NCBI GenBank assembly: GCA_035293765.1
Contig: DATGMF010000063.1
Location: 1-55,597 of the forward strand
DNA: 55,597 bases
Direction: 5' to 3'
Source of the DNA: DASRHT01 sp035293765
GTDB lineage: Bacteria; Chloroflexota; Ktedonobacteria; Ktedonobacterales; Ktedonobacteraceae
Shown: piece by piece, positions 49,438 to 55,597 of the stretch
Position numbering within the stretch: position 1 is the stretch's first letter
How the letters are laid out: the number at the start of each line of letters is the position of its first letter
Made by a program: the position numbers and the translations under genes
Notes under the pieces: generated by a model
What the model saw: the letters and a program-made list of their open reading frames with translations, nothing else
Databases searched by the model: none
What the model was told of the DNA's origin: nothing

Positions 49438-50610
49438 ATGCTAACTTCGAATCAGTCCCTTCCAGGCGAATTACAGACATTACGTGAAACCTGTCCGCTG
49501 CTCCAGAGCACTGTGTATCTGGCGAACTGCTCGCAGGGGCCGCTGACGACTCCGGTGCGGGCGGCTATCGACACCTTTATGGCAAGCTGGTCGGAGCTGG
49601 GCATGCACTGGAACGCCTGGATCGCCGAGGTGGACCGGGCGCGCGCAGCTTTTGCTGCCTTGATCGGCGCGCAACCCGATGAGATCGCCGTTGGTACCTC
49701 CGTCTCTCAGCTTGTTTCGTCGGTGGCAAGCGCCCTTGTGACCTCTTCTCACATTAAACGCCGCCGCATCATTACCAGCTACGCGGAATTTCCGGGCGTT
49801 GCCCATGCATTGCTGGCTACTCACGCGCATGGCTGGCAGGTTGATTTGCTTGGCACAAATGCCAGAGGGGCCGTGGACACCGAAAAATTTATGGGTGCGA
49901 TTGACGATACTCTGGCGCTGCTCTCGGTGCCTCACGTCTGTTACGCCAACGGCATGCTGCTGCCATTGGAGAGTATCACTGCCGCCGCCCATGCTAAGGG
50001 TTCGCTGGTCTTCGTCGATGCCTATCAATCCATCGGCACCGTCCCCCTAGATGTCAAAGCGGCGGGCGTCGATTTTCTGGCGGCGGGCACGCTCAAATAC
50101 CTGCTGGGAACGGCAGGCATTGCCTTCCTCTACATCAGTCCGGCGGTGCAAGCATGGCTGGAGCCGACAGTCACCGGCTGGTTCGGACGCACCAACCCGT
50201 TCTCATTCGATCCGGGCACGCTCGATTATGCGACAGGCGCGGCCCGCTTCGATCTCGGCACCCCTCCAATCATTAATGCTTACGCTGCCCGCGCGGGCAT
50301 GGAACTGGTGGCGGCAACAGGCGTCACCCGCATTCGCGCCCATATCGAGCAACTTTCCCAGACCGCCTTCGCCCTCGCCGATCAACTGGGCTTACAGATC
50401 AGCGGTCCCGAAACGCCTCAGCAGAAGGGCGCGACCACCGCGATCAATGTTGGCTCAGCTGAACGCGCCACCCAACTGGAGAACGAACTGCGGCAGCACG
50501 CTATCGTCGTCTCGGCCCGCGGCTCAGTTCTGCGCCTGGCCCCACACGGCTTCACCACCGCAGAAGAGCTAGAACACGCCATACGCACAGTGGCAAAGCT
50601 GCTCGCCTGA
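49438..50610 (+). CDS. class V aminotransferase-fold PLP enzyme
   Basis: 390-residue PLP-dependent enzyme of the cysteine-desulfurase/isopenicillin-N-epimerase/kynureninase superfamily. It opens YLANCSQGPLTTPVRAAID. PLP-phosphate contacts are in GTSVSQLVSS, the Asp in VFVDAYQSIG, and the Schiff-base Lys in GTLKYLLGTAGIAFLY (about residue 219). SARGSVLRLAPHGF near the end binds the carboxylate. Reaction not assignable: desulfurase, racemase and lyase are all possible. AAAGGAGAGAG lies about 5 bases before the ATG. Confidence 0.86.
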   Translation: MLTSNQSLPGELQTLRETCPLLQSTVYLANCSQGPLTTPVRAAIDTFMASWSELGMHWNAWIAEVDRARAAFAALIGAQPDEIAVGTSVSQLVSSVASALVTSSHIKRRRIITSYAEFPGVAHALLATHAHGWQVDLLGTNARGAVDTEKFMGAIDDTLALLSVPHVCYANGMLLPLESITAAAHAKGSLVFVDAYQSIGTVPLDVKAAGVDFLAAGTLKYLLGTAGIAFLYISPAVQAWLEPTVTGWFGRTNPFSFDPGTLDYATGAARFDLGTPPIINAYAARAGMELVAATGVTRIRAHIEQLSQTAFALADQLGLQISGPETPQQKGATTAINVGSAERATQLENELRQHAIVVSARGSVLRLAPHGFTTAEELEHAIRTVAKLLA

Positions 50611-50624
50611 TTGACCACTTTTGC

Positions 50625-50697
50625 GGGTCGGTACAACGCTCAAAACGTTGTACCGACCCGATTTCATCGCGTCTCCCACGATGAATCGGGGAGCTAC
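50625..50697. repeat. palindromic repeat after the aminotransferase gene
   Basis: GGGTCGGTACAACG-ctcaaaa-CGTTGTACCGACCC (50625-50659, 14 perfect pairs). It is followed by CCGATTTCATCGCGTC...ATGAATCGGGGAGCTAC (50658-50697), a half-element of the family ending in CTAC. The first hairpin could serve as a terminator. Confidence 0.7.
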
Positions 50698-50828
50698 AGC
50701 GCCCGTTCAGCCGACAGAGCGGTTCGTGCGCCGTTCTCGATCCCTCAATGTCGCTCAAGTTCGCGCTGCTTCCCCTGAAGAATGTCTTTCGCTAACAGTA
50801 TCCCTTTGTGAGCAACCACACACATAGT

Positions 50829-51881
50829 CTATGCCTCTTCATACTGAGCGGAAGGGATCGCGACATAGGTGAGCATCCAGCCAAAGATGGCGCATACACC
50901 CACTGAGCCAATGATCAGGTGGATGCTCCAGATCAGTGGCCCCTGCGTGAGCCACACGACCGGCAGATACACAAATGGTATGGCGCTGGCAGCGATGACG
51001 GTGAAGAGGCGTATACGATCCGTGTGCTGCATATCGGGTTGCAAAAAGTGATAGCAGACGTCCAGCAACAGTCCGGCGATCAAACCCACCAGGATATCAA
51101 CCACATATTGACCGCGCATGAAGCTCATCCCTGCTCCCACAACAAGCAAGGCGCAAGTGTAAAGGCCAAAGGGCAGCTTCCAGCGGCGCATCACAATGAG
51201 CGAGAGTCCACCAAGTATCAGGCCCTGAAAAATAAAGGACAGCACCGCCAGCAACTGACCGTCGTTGTTGGAGGCCGGCACGGTGAGCGGCCAGAGCCGC
51301 GTGTAGGTGGTCGTCTCCTGTGTGAGGACGGCGAGGTATGCCAGGAAGAGGGTGATAGTAATGGTGAGGATCGTTTGCTCAGCCCTGCTCAACGCTCCCT
51401 TGCGACTGGATAGTGCCCTGTAGGGACCCAGAATGACCAGGCCGGAAAAGAGCATGCCTGAGATATGCGTAGGGCTGAGCAGGCCATCGACGTTCTTCTC
51501 GATGCCAAAAAGTGTATGCCATGTCGCGTCGCCCACACCCACAAAGAACATAGCATAGACAAAAATGGTCGATAATTCATAGCCCTTTGGGATCGCCTCC
51601 ATCCAGTCAGCTCCCCTCTGGTGATTGATCCAGATGGTCGCAGAAAGCAGGACAGCGATGGCAAACAGACCGCTGTAGAGCACACCATGCCAGGGCGTGA
51701 AAAACGTTTCCAACTGCGCTATATTGTTATGCGCCCAGCTATCCAGGTAATCGCCAACCACAAACCATACCACCGCCGCCAGAAAAACGAGATGAAAGGT
51801 TGTCCCACCAATCAGTGGCTTGCTAACGCTTCCACTCTTTATGTGCAGTGAACGACCCAAGTCGCTAGATTGGACGGTCAA
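50829..51881 (-). CDS. multi-pass membrane protein with conserved-looking His residues
   Basis: 350-residue integral membrane protein with about nine helices. In the first half His and acidic residues lie near membrane ends: DYLDSWAHNN, ETFFTPWHGVLYSG, GVGDATWHTLFGIEKN and SPTHISGMLF. Such spacing resembles metal- or heme-handling membrane proteins, but I recognise no family. The start (ATG 51881) has GAAAGGGGGAC about 8 bases upstream. It has no operon partners. Confidence 0.72.
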   Translation of the reverse strand: MTVQSSDLGRSLHIKSGSVSKPLIGGTTFHLVFLAAVVWFVVGDYLDSWAHNNIAQLETFFTPWHGVLYSGLFAIAVLLSATIWINHQRGADWMEAIPKGYELSTIFVYAMFFVGVGDATWHTLFGIEKNVDGLLSPTHISGMLFSGLVILGPYRALSSRKGALSRAEQTILTITITLFLAYLAVLTQETTTYTRLWPLTVPASNNDGQLLAVLSFIFQGLILGGLSLIVMRRWKLPFGLYTCALLVVGAGMSFMRGQYVVDILVGLIAGLLLDVCYHFLQPDMQHTDRIRLFTVIAASAIPFVYLPVVWLTQGPLIWSIHLIIGSVGVCAIFGWMLTYVAIPSAQYEEA

Positions 51882-52156
51882 GAGAGTCCCCCTTTCTGTT
51901 CCCGATGAACAGCAACAACAGCTATTCAGTCGAACAACAAGACATGTAGAGAAGATACATGCCGTGTGCTTTTGCTTTTCCAGAATGCCGAAAAACGCGC
52001 AAAGCCACTAGTAGTATAACATACACATAGACTTATCTCATATCTAGAGCAAGTCTGATCTCCATTCCGGTAGGGAGCGCGCCGGAAAAGTAGCCGCTTC
52101 ATTGACACTCTTCGGTTGTGTTTATGAGCTATGCTGGGTGTCAGGAGGTGATGACT

Positions 52157-53005
52157 ATGCGGATATTCATCGACATTGACGGCGTGCTGGCACGCCCAGA
52201 TGAGAGCGCCATTGCCAGGTTGTGCAACGATGAATGGCGGCTTGGCATCGAGGAAGAGCGCCTGATACAGATCAAAGAGCTTAATGACTTCAAAGCAATG
52301 CCGGAAGTCATCGCGCGATGCGGAGAACGAGACGATACGACGTTCGAATTCGAGCTTGGGTGGATGCGCTTCAAGCCGCAGGCTATCCGAGCCGACATCG
52401 TGCTTGCAGGTGCCGTGTCTGGTGTGCGCCACCTTTCGCAACTCGGCGCTATCTCGTATTGCACAGCGCGCTATTCCAGCAGTGAGACGTGGCAGGAGGA
52501 CCTCAGTACCGCGACGCAGCAGTGGCTTGAAGAACAGACATTCGTGAACGCATACGATGTCATCTTCTGTAACCGCATCGAAGGCAAACTGCGCTATCTT
52601 TGCGGCATTGCGAAGGAATGTGACGAGCGCCTGGTACTCATTGATGACAGTTATCCCCGTATACTCGAACTTATAGGACAGATGAGTAGTGCTGACCGCG
52701 AGTTGCTTTGCAGAAGACTGGTACTTGTAGCAATGTATACCAGGGAGAAGCCGCAGGAAACGCATGGGATGCGCGTGCTTACGCTTCGCCGCTGGCAAGA
52801 GATTGATTGTTTGGTCCATACCCTTAAAGAAGAGGTTGTTATGAAACATTTCGGAGACGACGAACCAGGTGAACTGCCAAACACACCTTCTCCCGAAGAT
52901 CCAGGGGAATTACCGAACACGCCACCACCTGAGGGTCCTAAACCTGGAGAGCTGCCGAACACTCCTCCGCCTGAAGGCCCCTACGACAGGGACCCACGCG
53001 ATTAG
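52157..53005 (+). CDS. HAD-superfamily hydrolase-like protein with Pro-rich repeat tail
   Basis: 282-residue protein. The HAD core holds all four motifs: IFIDIDGVLA (nucleophile Asp, about 3-12), SYCTARYS (motif II Thr), GKLRYL with Lys (motif III), and LIDDSYPRI (motif IV acidic pair). The cap-like middle (about 20-90) is charged. Residues 237-275 are three units of PGELPNTPPPEGP type, followed by a short charged end. ATG 52157 has AGGAGGTG at 7 bases and beats the frame-open start at 52118. A 307-residue frame on the opposite strand lies over this gene but lacks motifs. Phosphatase-like activity is a family inference. Confidence 0.82.
   Translation: MRIFIDIDGVLARPDESAIARLCNDEWRLGIEEERLIQIKELNDFKAMPEVIARCGERDDTTFEFELGWMRFKPQAIRADIVLAGAVSGVRHLSQLGAISYCTARYSSSETWQEDLSTATQQWLEEQTFVNAYDVIFCNRIEGKLRYLCGIAKECDERLVLIDDSYPRILELIGQMSSADRELLCRRLVLVAMYTREKPQETHGMRVLTLRRWQEIDCLVHTLKEEVVMKHFGDDEPGELPNTPSPEDPGELPNTPPPEGPKPGELPNTPPPEGPYDRDPRD
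52865..52981 (+). repeat. three Pro-rich peptide repeats with synonymous drift
   Basis: Three units encode PGELPNTP plus a short spacer (SPED, PPEGPK, PPEGP). The eight-residue core is identical in protein, but the codons differ at most third positions (for example CCA GGT GAA CTG, CCA GGG GAA TTA, CCT GGA GAG CTG). Confidence 0.85.
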
Positions 53006-53262
53006 TTGCATAGACGCCACGAATCTCTTGTGATTTGCGGCATCTTTTTATACAGCAATGGATTTGGCTATAATATACTCGTACCAGCATGCCCGAGGTA
53101 AACGGCACCAATATGAGGATGTTGTATTTCCACCGCAAGACGAACGGCCAGATTCATAAATCCCATGAGATGTACAATGTAGTTGTACTTTCCCTCTTTT
53201 TTCTGCTATAGTTCCAAAAAGTTTAGCGATCTCTAGCGTTTTATAGCATTTTACAATGCGAG
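53006..53262 (-). other. region downstream of tnpB, candidate omega-RNA
   Basis: No convincing gene. On the minus strand, i.e. 3' of tnpB, there is TGCTATA...TATAGCA enclosing CTAG-type stems, then GTACAA-ctaca-TTGTAC. These hairpins are in the right place for a TnpB guide-RNA scaffold. On the plus strand a TATAAT (53069-53074) with a 41-codon frame from ATG 53089 is also possible. Neither is secure. Confidence 0.35.
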
Positions 53263-54549
53263 CTAGGATTTCCCTTTTTGGGTTCGTGAGGGGGCAATGA
53301 CTAACCTCACTGGATGGACTACCAGGGATGCAAGCACCCCTTTACCATCCTCTACCGCCCTTGCCTCCGAAAAGGCGTCAGGGGCTACTTTTCTGATCGT
53401 GTTACCAGCACCGTTCGTATCGGCATTAATCAAGCGTCCATCAGATGCGCGATATAGCCCACGTTTGATCCGTTTGCCGCTGAAGATGTACTTTGTCTTC
53501 TCATCTGGCTTCCATGCTGGCAACGGGTCCAGGTCCAACAGCGAAGCTTTGGAGGTGTACGACTCTTCTGTGATCCTGACGGTAATCCCCACCAGTTCGG
53601 CTTTGTAGGTGAGCATCGAGATAAACCGGGCGTGTGGAATATTCACAAAATTCTGGTTCGTCTTCTTGCTCATCTGGCTTCCCTGCTTCCACCCGTTATT
53701 CTTGCCAATGACTAGCGTCTGTATTCCTTCCTCTACCAACAGGTCAATAATCCTTTTGCTGGTAGTGTGCATGTAATGGTCAATCCTCCTGTTCCGCTTA
53801 TTCGTCATGCGCTCCATACGCTTCGTTGTCCCTTTGCGTCGAAGCTGGCTCTGAAGTTCTGCTCTCCGCTTGTTGTAGAATTGGTTGATGGACTTCACTG
53901 GACGCCCGTTAACGAGTACTGGCCGAAAGCCAGGTTTGTTTGATGTTAGCGCCACCAGATTATTCATGCCAATGTCTACGCCAGCGTAATAAGCAGGATT
54001 GACCGGCGCTTGCTTTGCTTCTTGCTCATACACGGCCTCGACCACATAGAAACCTTTGCGCGGGACGATGCGCACCTGATTGATGTCCTTTTGCTTCGTT
54101 TTTACCGCGATAGCAAGCTGAGACGGTTTGATGATGCCACGCTTCAAGCCTTTCTTCCCTCGACTGAGCGCTTGGATGGTGTACACGAGCAGGTTGCGGC
54201 CTTCCGTCTTGTGCTTGTATCCTGGCAGTTTCGGATGGCCTGTAAACTTCGATGGGTCTTCCTTGTAGGCTACACGCGCTTTGAAGAAGGCATCCCAATC
54301 GTGATGAAGCTGCATCAACACCTGCTGACTCACCTTCGCCGGAAGCGCCTGGTATGCCTCGTGGGACTGCATCCGCCTGTCTATCTCGTTGTAATTGAGG
54401 TACGTTCCGGTAAAAATGTAGGATTGGCGTATCTCGTACAAAGCGGCATTGTACAGGTTCTTTGACTTAAACGCCGCTTCATCAATCGCGCCGTAGCGTG
54501 GATCGTTCCGGTCAATCACATATTTTTCAACTAATTGCATCTGTTTCAC
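53263..54549 (-). CDS. tnpB: RNA-guided endonuclease TnpB lacking the zinc finger (IS605/IS1341 OrfB)
   Basis: 428-residue RuvC-type nuclease of IS200/IS605 elements. The three RuvC acids are Asp192 (AGVDIGMNN), Glu329 (ITEESYTSK) and Asp377 (LINADTNGAGN). Between the second and third acids, where most TnpB proteins have paired CxxC zinc motifs, this protein has TSKASLLDLDPLP...YIFSGKRIKRGLYRASDG without any cysteine. That is a known TnpB branch in my memory. No tnpA is present. GAAAGGAGGTGAAACAG-ATG gives a strong start. Only 42 bases separate it from the end of the preceding gene, too short for a normal left end. Confidence 0.92.
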   Translation of the reverse strand: MKQMQLVEKYVIDRNDPRYGAIDEAAFKSKNLYNAALYEIRQSYIFTGTYLNYNEIDRRMQSHEAYQALPAKVSQQVLMQLHHDWDAFFKARVAYKEDPSKFTGHPKLPGYKHKTEGRNLLVYTIQALSRGKKGLKRGIIKPSQLAIAVKTKQKDINQVRIVPRKGFYVVEAVYEQEAKQAPVNPAYYAGVDIGMNNLVALTSNKPGFRPVLVNGRPVKSINQFYNKRRAELQSQLRRKGTTKRMERMTNKRNRRIDHYMHTTSKRIIDLLVEEGIQTLVIGKNNGWKQGSQMSKKTNQNFVNIPHARFISMLTYKAELVGITVRITEESYTSKASLLDLDPLPAWKPDEKTKYIFSGKRIKRGLYRASDGRLINADTNGAGNTIRKVAPDAFSEARAVEDGKGVLASLVVHPVRLVIAPSRTQKGKS

Positions 54550-54591
54550 CTCCTTTCTTTGTTGTTTGCCCTGCCGTTCCTTGTTCCTGTG

Positions 54592-55597
54592 CTAGCCAGT
54601 GATGAGCACCACGAGATGAATACTATTTGCATCTGTCGGAAGGGTCGCGGCGTCGTTTTTGATCGTGAGTGAAACGGCCAGGACTCCTGGGATATGCTCT
54701 AACAAGCTAAGCGCCTGGGCCTTTCCCTTGCCTGCAATGAGCGAGAGCATACGCTGCTGCTCGTCCTGGGGAAACTGATACACCCACGTTCCGGCAATCT
54801 TGACCGTGAGCGCGATCTGCTGATGCTCGTTGATCGTTGCCTCTGTGATGCTGCTCTGTACCATACCTGCAAGCAGGTAGCCGTTCCCTAGCTGCGTGGT
54901 GGCCTGCTGCGTCTCGATCTGGGTGATCGCGTCCTGATAGGCTTGCGTCTGATAGACCGCTCCGGTACAGGTCTCGCTGACGGTAACGTGAACCTGCGTG
55001 GCTTCCTCTCCTGGGTGATGATCAGTGGTGACTGTCTGCTGACAAGGAGGCGGAGTAATCAGCGTTTCATCGCTCTGCACCTGGGTTTGCAAGGCTGCCT
55101 GGACACTTTGATCTAAGCTCGTGTTCAAGCTACTGGTCACGCTCGTAATATCCTGCTCTGTGACGGTGGGATAGCTGCGGGCGTTCTCTCCACCGTGAAA
55201 CGCTCCGTTCACGGCAAAGATATTGAGCCGACAACACGGCCCGTAAATATCACGAGCAGCAATGTTGCCTGCTGGTCCTGTCACCACCGCATGAGCGGGG
55301 ATCGTTGCCTGTCCTTCTGTGGGTGGAAGCGCGGCGGGGATGATCGCGTCCTGCTCGGTCACGATCTGGATACCATCTGCTCCGGTCAGGAGCGTTCCTG
55401 CGTTCACGGTCTGCTCAACAGGAGCCGCATTGTAGAACGTGATGGTTCCGCGTGCGGCTTGCGCATCCTGGTGCGCCGTTCCGGTCGTGGGCGCGGTCAC
55501 CGCTTGACTCATCGTGATCGCGGCCAGCGTGCGTCCTGGGATGATTGGTGGGCGCGTTGGCTGTCCCTGTCCGGTGGTGACGGTGATCGTCCTGGTG
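54592..55597 (-). CDS. baseplate-J-like protein (partial, 5' end outside the window)
   Basis: About 335 codons are visible; the frame is open to the right edge (codons before the first ATG read ...QPTRPPIIPGRTLAAIT), so the true start lies outside. It has the phage baseplate J/gp47-type fold: ARGTITFYNAAPVEQTVNAG, then GPAGNIAARDIYGP and a C-terminal beta-alpha part ending NSIHLVVLITG. Relatives in Ktedonobacteria occur outside phages, possibly as surface or contractile-tail parts. No other tail genes are visible. Stop TAG at 54592. Confidence 0.75.
   Translation of the reverse strand, partial: TRTITVTTGQGQPTRPPIIPGRTLAAITMSQAVTAPTTGTAHQDAQAARGTITFYNAAPVEQTVNAGTLLTGADGIQIVTEQDAIIPAALPPTEGQATIPAHAVVTGPAGNIAARDIYGPCCRLNIFAVNGAFHGGENARSYPTVTEQDITSVTSSLNTSLDQSVQAALQTQVQSDETLITPPPCQQTVTTDHHPGEEATQVHVTVSETCTGAVYQTQAYQDAITQIETQQATTQLGNGYLLAGMVQSSITEATINEHQQIALTVKIAGTWVYQFPQDEQQRMLSLIAGKGKAQALSLLEHIPGVLAVSLTIKNDAATLPTDANSIHLVVLITG

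Noticed and set aside
51926..52849. 307-residue frame on the minus strand over the HAD gene
   Set aside because: It overlaps a gene with all HAD motifs, a strong ribosome binding site and protein-level repeat conservation; the antisense translation has no motif.
53089..53211. 41-codon frame on the plus strand after a TATAAT box
   Set aside because: No homologue recognised, a comparable frame exists on the opposite strand, and the region fits a TnpB scaffold RNA at least as well.
54592..55597. Prophage region at the right edge
   Set aside because: Only one baseplate-J-like gene is present; no capsid, terminase or integrase genes are visible, so a phage cannot be claimed.

Overview
The window is about 55.6 kb of moderately GC-rich bacterial DNA carrying roughly 36 protein genes and one tRNA. 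My best guess for the host is a soil-type Chloroflexota of the class Ktedonobacteria. The reasons are many secreted proteins without lipoprotein boxes, a tRNA without an encoded CCA, an ECF41 sigma factor, a baseplate-J-like protein, a TnpB gene and a high density of short intergenic palindromic elements. This assignment is an inference from gene content and was not tested by a search.

Layout: 1-300 is the edge of an IS605/IS1341-like element (a hairpin of the omega-RNA type). 0.3-4 kb holds an MFS transporter, a complete tRNA-Gly unit, a VC0807-type membrane protein and PspA. 4-7 kb holds an ECF41 sigma factor followed by an epimerase with a matching ECF41-type promoter, then a soluble substrate-binding-like protein. 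7.3-10.3 kb holds a repeat-built coiled-coil protein and a secreted DUF2961/GH172 protein. 10.6-14.6 kb is a protocatechuate ring-cleavage cluster (a MetE-like zinc methyltransferase gene, pcaH, pcaG, pcaB). 14.6-17.1 kb is a striking membrane receptor that joins a nucleoside-phosphorylase/nucleosidase domain to an extracellular amino-acid-binding-type domain. 17.4-34.5 kb is a mixed region of envelope and metabolic genes: CopC-CopD, a transglycosylase-amidase, an SGNH hydrolase, a nitroreductase, a secreted repeat protein, a luciferase-like oxidoreductase, an M20 amidohydrolase, an M32 carboxypeptidase, Ig-like surface repeats and a methyltransferase.

34.9-48.2 kb is the metabolic centrepiece: a complete soluble diiron monooxygenase locus of the propane/Mim type. 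It has hydroxylase large subunit, reductase, small subunit, coupling protein, amidohydrolase, DUF59/MIP18 protein, zinc alcohol dehydrogenase and dedicated GroEL, in the order I recall from actinobacterial mim/prm clusters. All six diiron ligands can be placed. It is followed by a cytoplasmic histidine kinase with an AcoR-type sensory domain and a PhoB/KdpE-type response regulator, which probably replace the usual AcoR/MimR-type activator. The likely chemistry is subterminal hydroxylation of propane or a related substrate to a secondary alcohol, then oxidation to a ketone.

48.2-55.6 kb holds two small membrane or Cys-rich genes, a class V aminotransferase-like enzyme, a His-rich membrane protein, a HAD-like phosphatase with a Pro-rich repeat tail, a TnpB that lacks the zinc finger, and the end of a baseplate-J-like gene.

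Scattered through the intergenic gaps is a MITE-like family of 29-150 bp elements bounded by GTAG...CTAC inverted ends. Copies sit between genes of the monooxygenase operon, and in at least three places the element itself supplies the TAG stop codon of the upstream gene. Apart from the repeat family and the monooxygenase locus, the features most worth follow-up are the nucleosidase-receptor fusion, the AcoR-like histidine kinase, a DnaA-box cluster at 31.1 kb and the ECF41 promoter.
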